From an uncultured Dorea sp. (GTDB lineage: Bacteria; Bacillota; Clostridia; Lachnospirales; Lachnospiraceae), in contig CAJURK010000006.1 in assembly GCA_910588745.1 (NCBI GenBank), positions 44,915 to 81,561 on the forward strand: a DNA stretch of 36,647 bases, in the 5' to 3' direction. The first letter of the stretch is position 1, and each line of letters opens with the position of its first letter. Of the stretch, positions 23,223-31,002 are shown one piece after another. The notes under the pieces are model-generated. The model saw only the letters and a list, made by a program, of their open reading frames with translations, was not told the DNA's origin and made no database searches. A program made the translations under genes and the position numbers.

Positions 23223-25628
23223 ATGGCGAAAGGACAGTTAAAAAGACAGGTTCAGCCGGAAGATATGGTATTTGCCCTGGATATCGGAACAAGGAGCATC
23301 ATTGGAATCGTAGGATGCGTAGAGGAAGACAAGGTAAAGATTGTCGCCATTGAAAGAGAAGACCATACGGAACGGGCGATGATTGACGGGCAGATTGAGA
23401 ACATTGATAAGGTAGCCATGCTTGCGAAGCGTGTAAAGCGGCGTTTAGAGAGCAGGCTGAAAGTCAAACTAAATCAGGTCTGCGTGGCGGCTGCCGGGCG
23501 GGCGCTTCGGACCAAGCGGGCGGATTTTGAGATGGAGCTGCCCGGCAGACAGTTGATCGAGGATGAGACGATCAGCCGTCTAGAAGCCGGAGCGATCAGT
23601 AAAGCAGAAAAGGCGTTTGACGAGGAGAACGAGGACGGCCAGGATTCGCGCAATTTCTATCTGGTGGGTTATACGGTGTGCCAGTATTATTTGGACGAGT
23701 ATCTGATGTCCAGCCTCAAAGACCACCGGGGAAAAAGAATTAAGGTAGATCTGATCGCTACCTTTCTTCCCAGTGAAGTTATTGAGAGCCTTTATACTAC
23801 TATGCGCAAGGTCGGGCTGGAGATTGCGAGTATTACGCTTGAGCCGATCGCGGCCATCAACGCGGCCATTCCGGAGAATTTAAGGCTTCTGAATCTGGTT
23901 ATGGTAGATATCGGCGCGGGAACTTCCGATATTGCGGCTTGTACCGGAGGAAGCGTGACGGGATATACGATGGCGACGGTGGCCGGGGATGAAATTACCG
24001 AGACGATTATGAAAGAATATCTGGTAGATTTCGGAACTGCGGAACAGATGAAGGCGTACATTGAAACCAAAAATAAGATCGACTATACAGACATATTGGG
24101 ATTGGAGCATCAAGTATCCAAGGAAAATATTTTAAAGACCATACAGGGTGCGTCGGAGCTTCTGTGCAGGGAGATTGCGGGGAAGGTTCTTGAGGTAAAC
24201 GGCGGCGCGCCTTCCGCGCTGTTTCTTGCCGGAGGCGGCAGCAAGCTGTCAGGTTTGAAGGAAGGGTTGACGGCGGCGCTGCAGATGGACGAGAAGCGGG
24301 TAGCAGTTGCGGGGAACAATTTTAAGGCAAACGCCTATTCGGACGAATACGATTTGAATAATCCAGAATACGCAACGCCTCTTGGAATTGTGATTTCATC
24401 CGGCTTGAAGCTGATCAACGACAGCTTCCGGGTGACCTTGAACGGGAAGTCGGCAAAGCTGTTCCGCAGCGGCAGCTTTACGGTCTTAAATCTATTGATG
24501 ATGAACGGTTATAGTTTTCAGGATATGCTGGGACGTTCCGGAAGAGATTTGGTGGTTACGCTGAATGGAAAAAGAAAGGTTTTCTATGGCGTTCCGTCTC
24601 AGCCGGCCGCGCTGTTCGTTAATCAGAAAGAAGGAAAGCTTTCGCAGATCATCAACGCGGGAGATTGTATTGATTTTACTCCGGCGGTACACGGCATTCC
24701 GGCAAGAGCCTTTCTCGGAGATATTGAAGGGGCGCTTGAATGCGAGGATATTACACTGAACGGAGAACACTGTTCTTTAGAAACACTGCTCAAAGGCGGC
24801 GACAAGATTGTAATCAAATATTCCAGAGCGCAGCTTAAAAAGATGGAACAGCCTCCAAAGACGGAGGAACAAGAAGATAGAAAAGAGAAAAAAGAGCCGG
24901 CGTCAGTGAAAGAACAGACGGCAGTCGTTCCGGAAAAGGAAGAACCGGATACAGGTAATTGGAAGCAGGAAGAACTGAATTTTGAAGAAACGGAAGACGC
25001 AGAATCCGTATTTACTGAAGAGGCAGATCGGATTCCGGTTTCTGTGGAAGAAGAAAAGGAGAGCCTGCCGCCAGATTTCGTGGAGGAAGAAAAAGAGAGC
25101 CTGCCGCCAGATTTCGTGGAGGAAGAAAAAGAGAGCCTGCCGCCAGATTTCGTGGAGGAAGAAAGAGAGAGCCTGCCTCCGGATTTCGAGGCGGAGAAAG
25201 AAAGCAGTCTGACGTCGGAGTCTCGGATGAAGACGGAAGGCAGTCCGGCGAATGCGCTTGGTTTCGGGGAAAAGGCCGGGGATTCCGACAGGGAAGCAAA
25301 ACAGAACCTGCCGCCGGAAGAAGAGCGGGAAAGCGAATCGGCGGAAATCGGCGGCGATACCGATGCAGACGATGGGAAGATACCGGAGAAAGCGCCTTTC
25401 GGGGTTCCGGGCGGAATCGTATTCCACTTAAATGGCGCTCCGCTGCGCCTGCCTCCAAAGGAAGGGAATGTTCCTTATTATTTGATGGATATGATTCAGT
25501 ACTCAGGTATTGATTTAAAAAATCCAAAGGGAAGAATTGAGCTGACAGTGAACGGCGAGATTGGAATGTTTCAGCAGGAGCTGAAAGCAGGAGACAATAT
25601 CCGTATACAGGAAGAATACGAGCGGTGA
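23223..25628 (+). CDS. Long FtsA/PilM-like ATPase-fold protein with repeat linker and C-terminal domain
   Basis: An 801-residue actin-fold protein. Residues about 15-400 resemble FtsA: phosphate-1 loop FALDIGTRSIIGIVG, an SHS2-like region (about 40-190), phosphate-2 loop VMVDIGAGTSDIAA and adenosine motif LAGGGSKLSGL. True FtsA is about 400-450 residues and ends in a membrane helix, which is missing here. Residues about 405-560 form an extra domain with internal similarity (VTLNGKSAKLF, VTLNGKRKVFYG). An acidic linker follows, with four 12-residue repeats VEEEKESLPPDF at 608-655. The last ~75 residues (FHLNGAPLRLPPKEG to LKAGDNIRIQ) look like a beta-grasp or SLBB-like domain. A role in division or envelope assembly is a guess. 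It lies between alaS and the FIST gene, with short gaps. Confidence 0.8.
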   Translation: MAKGQLKRQVQPEDMVFALDIGTRSIIGIVGCVEEDKVKIVAIEREDHTERAMIDGQIENIDKVAMLAKRVKRRLESRLKVKLNQVCVAAAGRALRTKRADFEMELPGRQLIEDETISRLEAGAISKAEKAFDEENEDGQDSRNFYLVGYTVCQYYLDEYLMSSLKDHRGKRIKVDLIATFLPSEVIESLYTTMRKVGLEIASITLEPIAAINAAIPENLRLLNLVMVDIGAGTSDIAACTGGSVTGYTMATVAGDEITETIMKEYLVDFGTAEQMKAYIETKNKIDYTDILGLEHQVSKENILKTIQGASELLCREIAGKVLEVNGGAPSALFLAGGGSKLSGLKEGLTAALQMDEKRVAVAGNNFKANAYSDEYDLNNPEYATPLGIVISSGLKLINDSFRVTLNGKSAKLFRSGSFTVLNLLMMNGYSFQDMLGRSGRDLVVTLNGKRKVFYGVPSQPAALFVNQKEGKLSQIINAGDCIDFTPAVHGIPARAFLGDIEGALECEDITLNGEHCSLETLLKGGDKIVIKYSRAQLKKMEQPPKTEEQEDRKEKKEPASVKEQTAVVPEKEEPDTGNWKQEELNFEETEDAESVFTEEADRIPVSVEEEKESLPPDFVEEEKESLPPDFVEEEKESLPPDFVEEERESLPPDFEAEKESSLTSESRMKTEGSPANALGFGEKAGDSDREAKQNLPPEEERESESAEIGGDTDADDGKIPEKAPFGVPGGIVFHLNGAPLRLPPKEGNVPYYLMDMIQYSGIDLKNPKGRIELTVNGEIGMFQQELKAGDNIRIQEEYER
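25044..25187 (+). repeat. Four 36-bp in-frame tandem repeats
   Basis: Units at 25044-25079, 25080-25115, 25116-25151 and 25152-25187. The first three are nearly identical at DNA level and the fourth is more diverged. They encode VEEEKESLPPDF. Unit number is likely to vary between strains by slippage. Confidence 0.95.
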
Positions 25629-25645
25629 AAGAGAGGAATGAGTGA

Positions 25646-26701
25646 ATGAAGCAGTTTTTTGGAATGAGTCAAAAAGGGGAGTTGCAGGAAGCGGTAAGGG
25701 GACTTGGAAATCCGCAGTTAATTATGTTGTTTTCAAATGGCGACCAGTTTGAAGCGCATGTAAATGAGTTGGAGACCCGCTATCCGGGAGTACCGAGCAT
25801 CGGGTGTATCGGTATGAGTTACGATACGAAGGTGGTTGAAAAGGGCGTAGGCATTGTGGCGTTTTACGACGGAGTTTTAGCGGCGGCCAATGTATTAGAA
25901 GAGGTATCCGTAATGCCTGTCAAGTACATAGAACGTCTGGAAAAAGACGTAAAGAAGGTAGGAGGCTCGAAAGAGGATACGATCTGTATTGATTTGTGCG
26001 CAGGCAACGACGCCTGTGTGCTTACCACCATTCATTCTGTCTTAAAGCAGCGAAATATTTCCTTGGTAGGCGGAACGGGCGACGCGGGAAAAGTTTCTGC
26101 CAATGGAAGGATTTATGAGGACGCGGTAGCCTATGCGCTGATCAAGAACCAGAACGGCAGGGTAAAAGCTTACAAAGAGAACATTTATCAGCAGCTTGAA
26201 AACCATCGTTTTATCGCGTCGCGGACCGATAAGGCTAATTATATGATCGGAGCGTTAAACGGCCAATCCGCAAGACAGGTTTATCAGGATATTCTTCACG
26301 TAACGGAGCAGGATATTACCACGCAGACCTTTAAAAATCCGTTTGGAAAGCTGAATGGAGAGGACGTCTGCATTGTATCAATTAAGGAAGTAAAAGGAGA
26401 CGCTCTGACTTGTTTTAGACAGGTAAATGATTCGGACGTACTGGTATTACTGGAACTGGGGGATTACCGGTCGGTTGTTAAAAATACAATTCGTAACATA
26501 CAGCAAGATTTCTCGCGGATTTCTGGAGTATTTTCAGTGAACTGTTTGTTCCGGTATCTCTTATTTACGCAGAATCAATACATGCAGGAATACTTAAGCG
26601 ATATGAGCCTGCTTGGGTCGCACGCCGGTTTTGTAGGCTATGGAGAGCATTATAATAACCGGTTTGTCAATCAGTCTATGACCTGCGTGGTATTTGAGTA
26701 A
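25646..26701 (+). CDS. FIST-domain sensory protein
   Basis: A 351-residue cytoplasmic protein with the FIST_N (about 20-190) and FIST_C (about 195-345) arrangement; FIST domains are proposed small-ligand sensors found with signalling proteins. Supporting text is LFSNGDQFEAHVNELETRYPGVPSIGCIGMS at the start of FIST_N, SLVGGTGDAG in its core, and the C-terminal GVFSVNCLFRYLLF and LLGSHAGFVGYGEHYNNRFVNQSMT, like the FIST_C ending that in relatives reads GEqhnGxxxnqTl. No signal peptide or membrane helix. It starts 17 bases after the FtsA-like gene and 14 bases precede the chemoreceptor-like gene, so sensor and transducer seem to be two chains of one pathway. The ligand is unknown. Confidence 0.85.
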   Translation: MKQFFGMSQKGELQEAVRGLGNPQLIMLFSNGDQFEAHVNELETRYPGVPSIGCIGMSYDTKVVEKGVGIVAFYDGVLAAANVLEEVSVMPVKYIERLEKDVKKVGGSKEDTICIDLCAGNDACVLTTIHSVLKQRNISLVGGTGDAGKVSANGRIYEDAVAYALIKNQNGRVKAYKENIYQQLENHRFIASRTDKANYMIGALNGQSARQVYQDILHVTEQDITTQTFKNPFGKLNGEDVCIVSIKEVKGDALTCFRQVNDSDVLVLLELGDYRSVVKNTIRNIQQDFSRISGVFSVNCLFRYLLFTQNQYMQEYLSDMSLLGSHAGFVGYGEHYNNRFVNQSMTCVVFE

Positions 26702-26715
26702 AGGGGGATTTTGAG

Positions 26716-27663
26716 ATGTTTTGGAATAGAAATAAGCAGGATGTAAAAAGAGCGCCTGAAAGTGAAAACAGCCTGTATCCGGTATTGCATGTAATGGGCA
26801 GCCTGAAGGATTATCATACGGAGCTTGTGCAGAAGGAGGTAGATTCCCTGAGGGAATTGGATAATATTGGCGGCTCTTTTGGAAACATACTGCGGGAAGC
26901 CGAAGATTTTCAGATAAAGCTGCAGGAGTTCGACCAGAGTTTTTCTAAGATTGAACAGGCTTCCGGTGAATTTACAGCGGTAAAGGCGACCATTGACCAG
27001 TCGGTTGCCCATGCCCAGAACGGGGTGGAAGAACTAAAAAGCAGTTCTCTGCAAGTGGAGTCTTACTTTAGTGAAATGGAGCATACATTTGAAAATCTGC
27101 AGCAGGCAGTGTCAAAGATAAAGGTATGTACGGATAAGATTGTTTCGATTGCCGAGCAGACGAATATTCTTGCGTTAAACGCGTCCATTGAAGCGGCAAG
27201 AGCCGGGGAGCAGGGAAAGGGCTTTGCAGTAGTGGCGGTAGAAGTGAAGAAGCTTGCGGATGAGATCAAGAAACTGACCGGAGAAGTAGATACGGGTATC
27301 CACGACGTGGAAAAAGGAACAGATCAGTTAAACGGCAGCATTTCCGCTTCTCAGCAGGCATTGGGCAAAAGTCTTGATAAGGTGAACGAGACATACGACA
27401 TGTTTGATGAAATCACACAGTCCGCAGAGGGTGCTACTACTGTACATACGGAGATTTCCAGAGTAATCGGCGAATCCAATACATCTTTGCAGTTGCTGTG
27501 CGGTTTCTTTGGACAACTGCGGAATCGATACCAGGAGGTTGTAAAGCATATTAACCGGGCGGGAAAGCTTGGAACAACAAAAAGTACCATGTTTGAAGAT
27601 ATCGACAACATGCTTTCACAGATTCCGCCGATTATTAAAGAATTTATGTCTAAAAAGGATTGA
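26716..27663 (+). CDS. Soluble methyl-accepting chemotaxis-like signalling protein
   Basis: A 315-residue, mostly coiled-coil protein with the MCP signalling tip IVSIAEQTNILALNASIEA followed by ARAGEQGKGFAVVAVEVKKLADE (about 143-182), the part that binds CheA and CheW. There is no membrane helix, no HAMP and no recognised ligand domain in the N-terminal 110 residues. It probably takes its input from the FIST protein encoded just upstream. The C-terminus (IPPIIKEFMSKKD) has no CheR-binding pentapeptide. No cheA, cheW or flagellar gene is nearby, so it may couple to a remote chemosensory array or to a non-motility pathway. A terminator follows. Confidence 0.9.
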   Translation: MFWNRNKQDVKRAPESENSLYPVLHVMGSLKDYHTELVQKEVDSLRELDNIGGSFGNILREAEDFQIKLQEFDQSFSKIEQASGEFTAVKATIDQSVAHAQNGVEELKSSSLQVESYFSEMEHTFENLQQAVSKIKVCTDKIVSIAEQTNILALNASIEAARAGEQGKGFAVVAVEVKKLADEIKKLTGEVDTGIHDVEKGTDQLNGSISASQQALGKSLDKVNETYDMFDEITQSAEGATTVHTEISRVIGESNTSLQLLCGFFGQLRNRYQEVVKHINRAGKLGTTKSTMFEDIDNMLSQIPPIIKEFMSKKD

Positions 27664-27727
27664 ACTTCGGAGAGTTTACGTCTGAATCATAACAATTGAT
27701 CTTGGACGGCAGGATAGAAAAAAGTAT

Positions 27728-27774
27728 AAAAAAACAGGCTGGCTGCGAGGTTTTGATAGCCCGCCTATTTTTTT
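27728..27774. terminator. Bidirectional terminator between convergent genes
   Basis: A7-C-AGGC-T-GGCT (27728-27744) pairs with AGCC-C-GCCT-A-T7 (27758-27774) with two mismatches. A and T runs on both sides let it serve the chemoreceptor-like gene (plus) and the acetyltransferase gene (minus). Confidence 0.7.
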
Positions 27775-27823
27775 GCGTATGATGTCCTCTGCGGAAAGAC
27801 GCCACCCTTGCCTGCGGAGGACG

Positions 27824-28399
27824 CTAGGGGTGAATGGTATAAGACATTTCATGCCATTGTTCTCCGCCCCAGGAGGAATTAGCAATGCCTTTATCTAGAA
27901 AGCCCATGTTTTGGTACATTGTAACTTTGGAATCTAAGCAGGTGAGAAGAACCAGGTTTTTATTCTGTCTGCGCTGTCTGTGAAGAAATATACGCATGAG
28001 TTCTTTTGCCAGTCCCTGCATTCGGTATTCTGGAAGAACGTCTAGGCCCAGCAGCATCACGGTTCGCCCTTCAGGGTTGTGAAGTCCTGCGTCGGTAAAG
28101 AATTCGTCCCGGAAAGAATCTTCATCGGTAGCAAGTCCATTCAAAAAGCCGGCCAATTGTCCGGTCTCCTTATTGGCGGCAACTAGAAATAGCTCCGGGG
28201 CGGCGGCGGCGCGGGTAAGCATCATTTCCTTCGAGCATGCTTCGTTGGGAGGGAAGCAGACGCGTTCAATTTCCGCGGCCTGTTCGGCTTCGTCCGGCCG
28301 GATCGCACGGAATTCAAACCGGTCATATAGATCGGATTCGGGTTGTTTGCATGGCTGATGTTGGTTTTCTGATGAATTCTGTTCTGTTATTTTACTCAT
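27824..28399 (-). CDS. GNAT-family N-acetyltransferase
   Basis: A 191-residue acetyl-CoA-dependent acetyltransferase, substrate unknown. After a polar N-terminal tail (about 1-25) comes FEFRAIRPDEAEQAAEIERVCFP, typical of the first GNAT strand and helix. VMLLGLDVLPEYRMQGLAKELM is the acetyl-CoA pyrophosphate loop (motif A, here YRMQGLA), and VTMYQNMGFLDKG is motif B. The ATG at 28399 has an AGGAGA site. The frame is open for 16 more codons upstream, but that extension crosses the rpsU terminator. It lies behind rpsU on the same strand, so some of its expression is probably read-through. Confidence 0.88.
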   Translation of the reverse strand: MSKITEQNSSENQHQPCKQPESDLYDRFEFRAIRPDEAEQAAEIERVCFPPNEACSKEMMLTRAAAAPELFLVAANKETGQLAGFLNGLATDEDSFRDEFFTDAGLHNPEGRTVMLLGLDVLPEYRMQGLAKELMRIFLHRQRRQNKNLVLLTCLDSKVTMYQNMGFLDKGIANSSWGGEQWHEMSYTIHP

Positions 28400-28423
28400 A
28401 ATGGTTCTCCTGTTTTCAAAAGT

Positions 28424-28453
28424 AAAAAATGGAGCATCTTCCGACACCCCATT
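28424..28453 (-). terminator. Terminator between rpsU and the acetyltransferase
   Basis: On the minus strand AATGGGG (28453-28447) pairs with CTCCATT (28434-28428), with a G-U pair, followed by a U-tract. It lies 15 bases after the rpsU stop. Confidence 0.6.
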
Positions 28454-28467
28454 CTTAATTGCACAAA

Positions 28468-28644
28468 TTAATTATACTTACGTTTTCTAGCTGCTTCAGA
28501 TTTCTTTTTACGTCTTACGCTTGGCTTTTCGTAATGCTCTCTTTTACGAATCTCCTGCTGGATTCCAGCCTTTGCGCAGCTTCTTTTGAATCTGCGTAAA
28601 GCACTATCTAACGTTTCGTTTTCTTTAACGATCACATTTGACAT
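28468..28644 (-). CDS. rpsU: 30S ribosomal protein S21
   Basis: A 58-residue, strongly basic small-subunit protein. SNVIVKENETLDSALRRFKR and the tail KREHYEKPSVRRKKKSEAAR are near-invariant S21 features. The frame stays open to 28779, but the family N-terminus and a GGAGGGGAGG site set the start at 28644. It has its own promoter (28724-28751), and a terminator follows. S21 is near the 3' end of 16S rRNA and helps Shine-Dalgarno pairing. Confidence 0.98.
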   Translation of the reverse strand: MSNVIVKENETLDSALRRFKRSCAKAGIQQEIRKREHYEKPSVRRKKKSEAARKRKYN

Positions 28645-28723
28645 AGTCTCACACCTAACCTCCCCTCCAGCCCTATATTGTGCATCATATGACTGTTCGG
28701 GTATATTTTTTGCACTACTTAGA

Positions 28724-28751
28724 ATTATAGCACATATTTCCTTTACGTCAA
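28724..28751 (-). promoter_or_regulatory. Promoter of rpsU
   Basis: On the minus strand TTGACG (28751-28746), 16 bases, TATAAT (28729-28724). It gives a leader of about 70 nt. Confidence 0.65.
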
Positions 28752-28902
28752 TATATTTCTGGATTTTTCTGTAAAACATGCTTATGATGGGCTATTTTGA
28801 TTGGTAGATACGGCGCGGATATTGTCTGGCCAAAGAATACGCTGTTTGAACGGCAATGATTGTGTTATGATTCATCGATATGAAGCGGCAGTGGAAGAAA
28901 GG

Positions 28903-28918
28903 TTAAGAAAAACTTAAG
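28903..28918 (+). promoter_or_regulatory. Direct repeats upstream of the VanR-like regulator gene
   Basis: TTAAG (28903-28907) and TTAAG (28914-28918), 11 bases start to start, one helical turn, as bound by OmpR/PhoB-type regulators. They lie about 43 bases before a TAAAAT -10-like box (28961-28966) that lacks a good -35, consistent with activation or autoregulation. Confidence 0.4.
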
Positions 28919-28993
28919 GAAATCTTATCAAATCTCTATGAACCTTTATGGATTGTTTGGTAAAATAAAGGCGGAAAAGGAGGAAGGGATTCG

Positions 28994-29689
28994 ATGGCTG
29001 ACAAAATACTAATCGTAGACGACGAAAAAGAGATTGCCGATCTGGTTGCGCTTTATTTGGAGAATGAGAACTTTACAGTATATAAATACTATACGGCGAA
29101 GGACGCCCTGAAATGTATTCAGGAGGAAACTTTGGATTTAGCGATTCTGGACGTGATGCTTCCGGATACAAGCGGGTTCCAAATTTGCAGGAAGATCAGG
29201 GAAAAGTACCGTTACCCTGTGATTATGCTGACGGCAAAAGGGGAGGAAATCGATAAGATTACAGGGCTTACGCTGGGAGCGGACGATTATATTACCAAAC
29301 CATTCCTGCCGCTGGAGCTTGTGGCCCGGGTAAAAGCCCAGCTTCGCCGGTATAAGCGGTATAATATGGGGACGGAGCCGGAAGAGGACGTGATCATTCA
29401 CTCCGGCCTGGTGCTGAATGTGAAGACCCATGAGTGTATGCTGAATGAAAAGCCTTTATCCCTGACGCCCACGGAATTTTCAATTCTCTGCATTTTATGC
29501 CGGGAGAAGGGGAACGTGGTGAGTGCGGAAGATTTGTTTCACCAGATCTGGGGAGACGAATATTACAGCAAAAGCAACAATACCATCACGGTTCACATCC
29601 GCCATTTGAGGGAAAAGATGGGAGACTCCTTTGAGGATCCAAAATACATTAAAACAGTCTGGGGGTGCGGATATAAAATTGAAAGATGA
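28994..29689 (+). CDS. VanR-like OmpR-family response regulator
   Basis: A 231-residue regulator. The receiver has Asp9/Asp10, phospho-acceptor Asp53 in LAILDVMLPD, Thr/Ser position in MLTAKG and Lys in YITKPF. The winged-helix domain (about 130-231) shows LSLTPTEFSILCILCREKGNVVSAEDLF and the recognition segment NNTITVHIRHLREKMGD, ending TVWGCGYKIE as in VanR. It overlaps or abuts the kinase gene. No vanHAX ligase cluster is present, so the pair should not be read as vancomycin resistance. A cell-wall role is suggested by the carboxypeptidase gene downstream. The AAGGAGGAAGG site is strong. Confidence 0.93.
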   Translation: MADKILIVDDEKEIADLVALYLENENFTVYKYYTAKDALKCIQEETLDLAILDVMLPDTSGFQICRKIREKYRYPVIMLTAKGEEIDKITGLTLGADDYITKPFLPLELVARVKAQLRRYKRYNMGTEPEEDVIIHSGLVLNVKTHECMLNEKPLSLTPTEFSILCILCREKGNVVSAEDLFHQIWGDEYYSKSNNTITVHIRHLREKMGDSFEDPKYIKTVWGCGYKIER

Positions 29690-30815
29690 AAAATCAGTAG
29701 TCCGGATTACGGCGGCGGTTATTCTGGGAAGCGCGGCGTTGGCCCTTGGAGTATTTTATCTTGCTGACAACTTGTGGAACGGCGTGTTCGTGGACTGGTT
29801 TACACGGAATTATATGATTACCTATGAAGAGTACCTTTCGGGTTCCGAGCGGGGGAATCTTGTTACGACGGTGGATTGGTCCAGCGTTAAGGTACTGCTC
29901 TTGGAAGTGATGATTGGAGCGGCGGTTATCGGCGCCTCCGTCATAGTTGCCGCCGCCGTCATTTATGGGAAATATAAGGAAAGGCAGACCATCAAAGAAA
30001 CCTGCCGGATGTTCCGGGTGTATATGGACGGAGAGCAGGAAGCATCGGAGGTCTTTCCGAAGGAGTATGCGCAGGCGGCCGTCCAGATGACCGAGTTTAA
30101 GGCGGCCAGACAGCGCCATGAACAGATTATTAAGGACGAGGCGGCAAAGAAGAATGATCTGATTGCTTATCTGGCTCATGACCTAAAGACGCCCCTTACA
30201 TCGGTAATCGGGTATCTGAGCCTGCTCCATGAGGCTCCGGATATGCCGGAGAAGCAGAAGGAAAAATATACGCACATTGCGCTGGATAAAGCAAACCGGC
30301 TGGAGAAGCTGATCAATGAATTTTTTGAAATAACCAGATATAATCTGCAGCAGATGGAACTGGAGGAGGAGGCTGTTGACCTGTGTTATATGCTGCTTCA
30401 GATGACGGATGAATTTTATCCGCTGCTGATGGCTCACGGCAATACGACCGAATTAAGGGTGGAGGAAGATACCGTTATTTATGGCGATCCGGTGAAGCTT
30501 GCCAGGGTATTTAATAATATTTTGAAGAATGCCATTGCCTACAGCTATCCGGATTCGGTTATTGAAATCTGGACGGAGGGTACGTTAGAAGAACTTCGGA
30601 TTTATTTCCGGAATAAAGGAAAGACGATTCCGGCAAAGAAGTTAAATCGTATTTTTGAGAGATTTTACCGTTTAGATGAGTCCCGGGGTACGAATACCGG
30701 CGGCGCGGGACTTGGACTTGCCATTGCAAAGGAAATTGTTACCCTGCATGGAGGGAAGATTACGGCGGTAAGCCAGAGGGAATTTACGACGTTCTGCGTG
30801 ATACTGCCTATATAG
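29679..30815 (+). CDS. VanS-like sensor histidine kinase
   Basis: A 378-residue membrane kinase: two helices (about 9-27 and 72-96) enclose a short extracellular loop of about 45 residues, as in VanS-type sensors. The dimerisation motif YLAHDLKTPLTSVIGYL holds His167. The ATPase domain has an N-box with ILKNAIAYS, RIFERFYRLDESR (F-box) and GGAGLGLAIAKEIV. The start is taken as TTG 29679, which overlaps the regulator's end by 11 bases and sits behind GGGGGTGCGG; another in-frame TTG at 29631 is possible. The regulator and kinase are clearly co-translated. The following hairpins end the transcript. Confidence 0.92.
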   Translation: MKDEKSVVRITAAVILGSAALALGVFYLADNLWNGVFVDWFTRNYMITYEEYLSGSERGNLVTTVDWSSVKVLLLEVMIGAAVIGASVIVAAAVIYGKYKERQTIKETCRMFRVYMDGEQEASEVFPKEYAQAAVQMTEFKAARQRHEQIIKDEAAKKNDLIAYLAHDLKTPLTSVIGYLSLLHEAPDMPEKQKEKYTHIALDKANRLEKLINEFFEITRYNLQQMELEEEAVDLCYMLLQMTDEFYPLLMAHGNTTELRVEEDTVIYGDPVKLARVFNNILKNAIAYSYPDSVIEIWTEGTLEELRIYFRNKGKTIPAKKLNRIFERFYRLDESRGTNTGGAGLGLAIAKEIVTLHGGKITAVSQREFTTFCVILPI

Positions 30816-30838
30816 ATTCATGGAATCTCTAGTTTCTA

Positions 30839-30854
30839 TTAACCTTTTCTTAGG
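30839..30854 (+). promoter_or_regulatory. Direct repeats before the carboxypeptidase gene
   Basis: TTAAC (30839-30843) and TTAGG (30850-30854), 11 bases start to start. The spacing and core resemble the TTAAG pair upstream of the VanR-like gene, so the regulator may bind both. Confidence 0.3.
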
Positions 30855-30885
30855 AATTGAACAACAGAATATTAAAGTACGGATG

Positions 30886-30920
30886 TCCCCTGCTTTGTAT
30901 TATAAATACAGAGCGGGGGA
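30886..30920 (+). terminator. Strong hairpin after the two-component genes
   Basis: A 16-base arm (30886-30901) pairs with 30905-30920 around a 3-base loop, 14 Watson-Crick pairs plus G-U pairs, followed by TTATTT. It should strongly reduce read-through into the carboxypeptidase gene. A smaller hairpin, AGATTC/GAATCT, is at 30814-30828. Confidence 0.65.
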
Positions 30921-31002
30921 TTATTTCTGAACGCTATGAAACGGCGTATACCGGAAAGACGCAAGATATTCTGAAAAATGAAAAATAGAAGAGGTGTATG
31001 AG

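Noticed and set aside
25044..25187. Possible CRISPR array
   Set aside because: Units are contiguous without spacers and encode an in-frame linker; no cas genes.
24982..25527. Repeat-bearing frames on both strands (for example Lys/Arg-rich plus-strand, Leu/Pro/Arg-rich minus-strand)
   Set aside because: Artefacts of the 36-bp repeats within the FtsA-like gene read in other frames.
28994..30815. Vancomycin resistance cluster
   Set aside because: Regulator and kinase are VanRS-like but no vanH, D-Ala-D-Lac or D-Ala-D-Ser ligase, or vanX is present.
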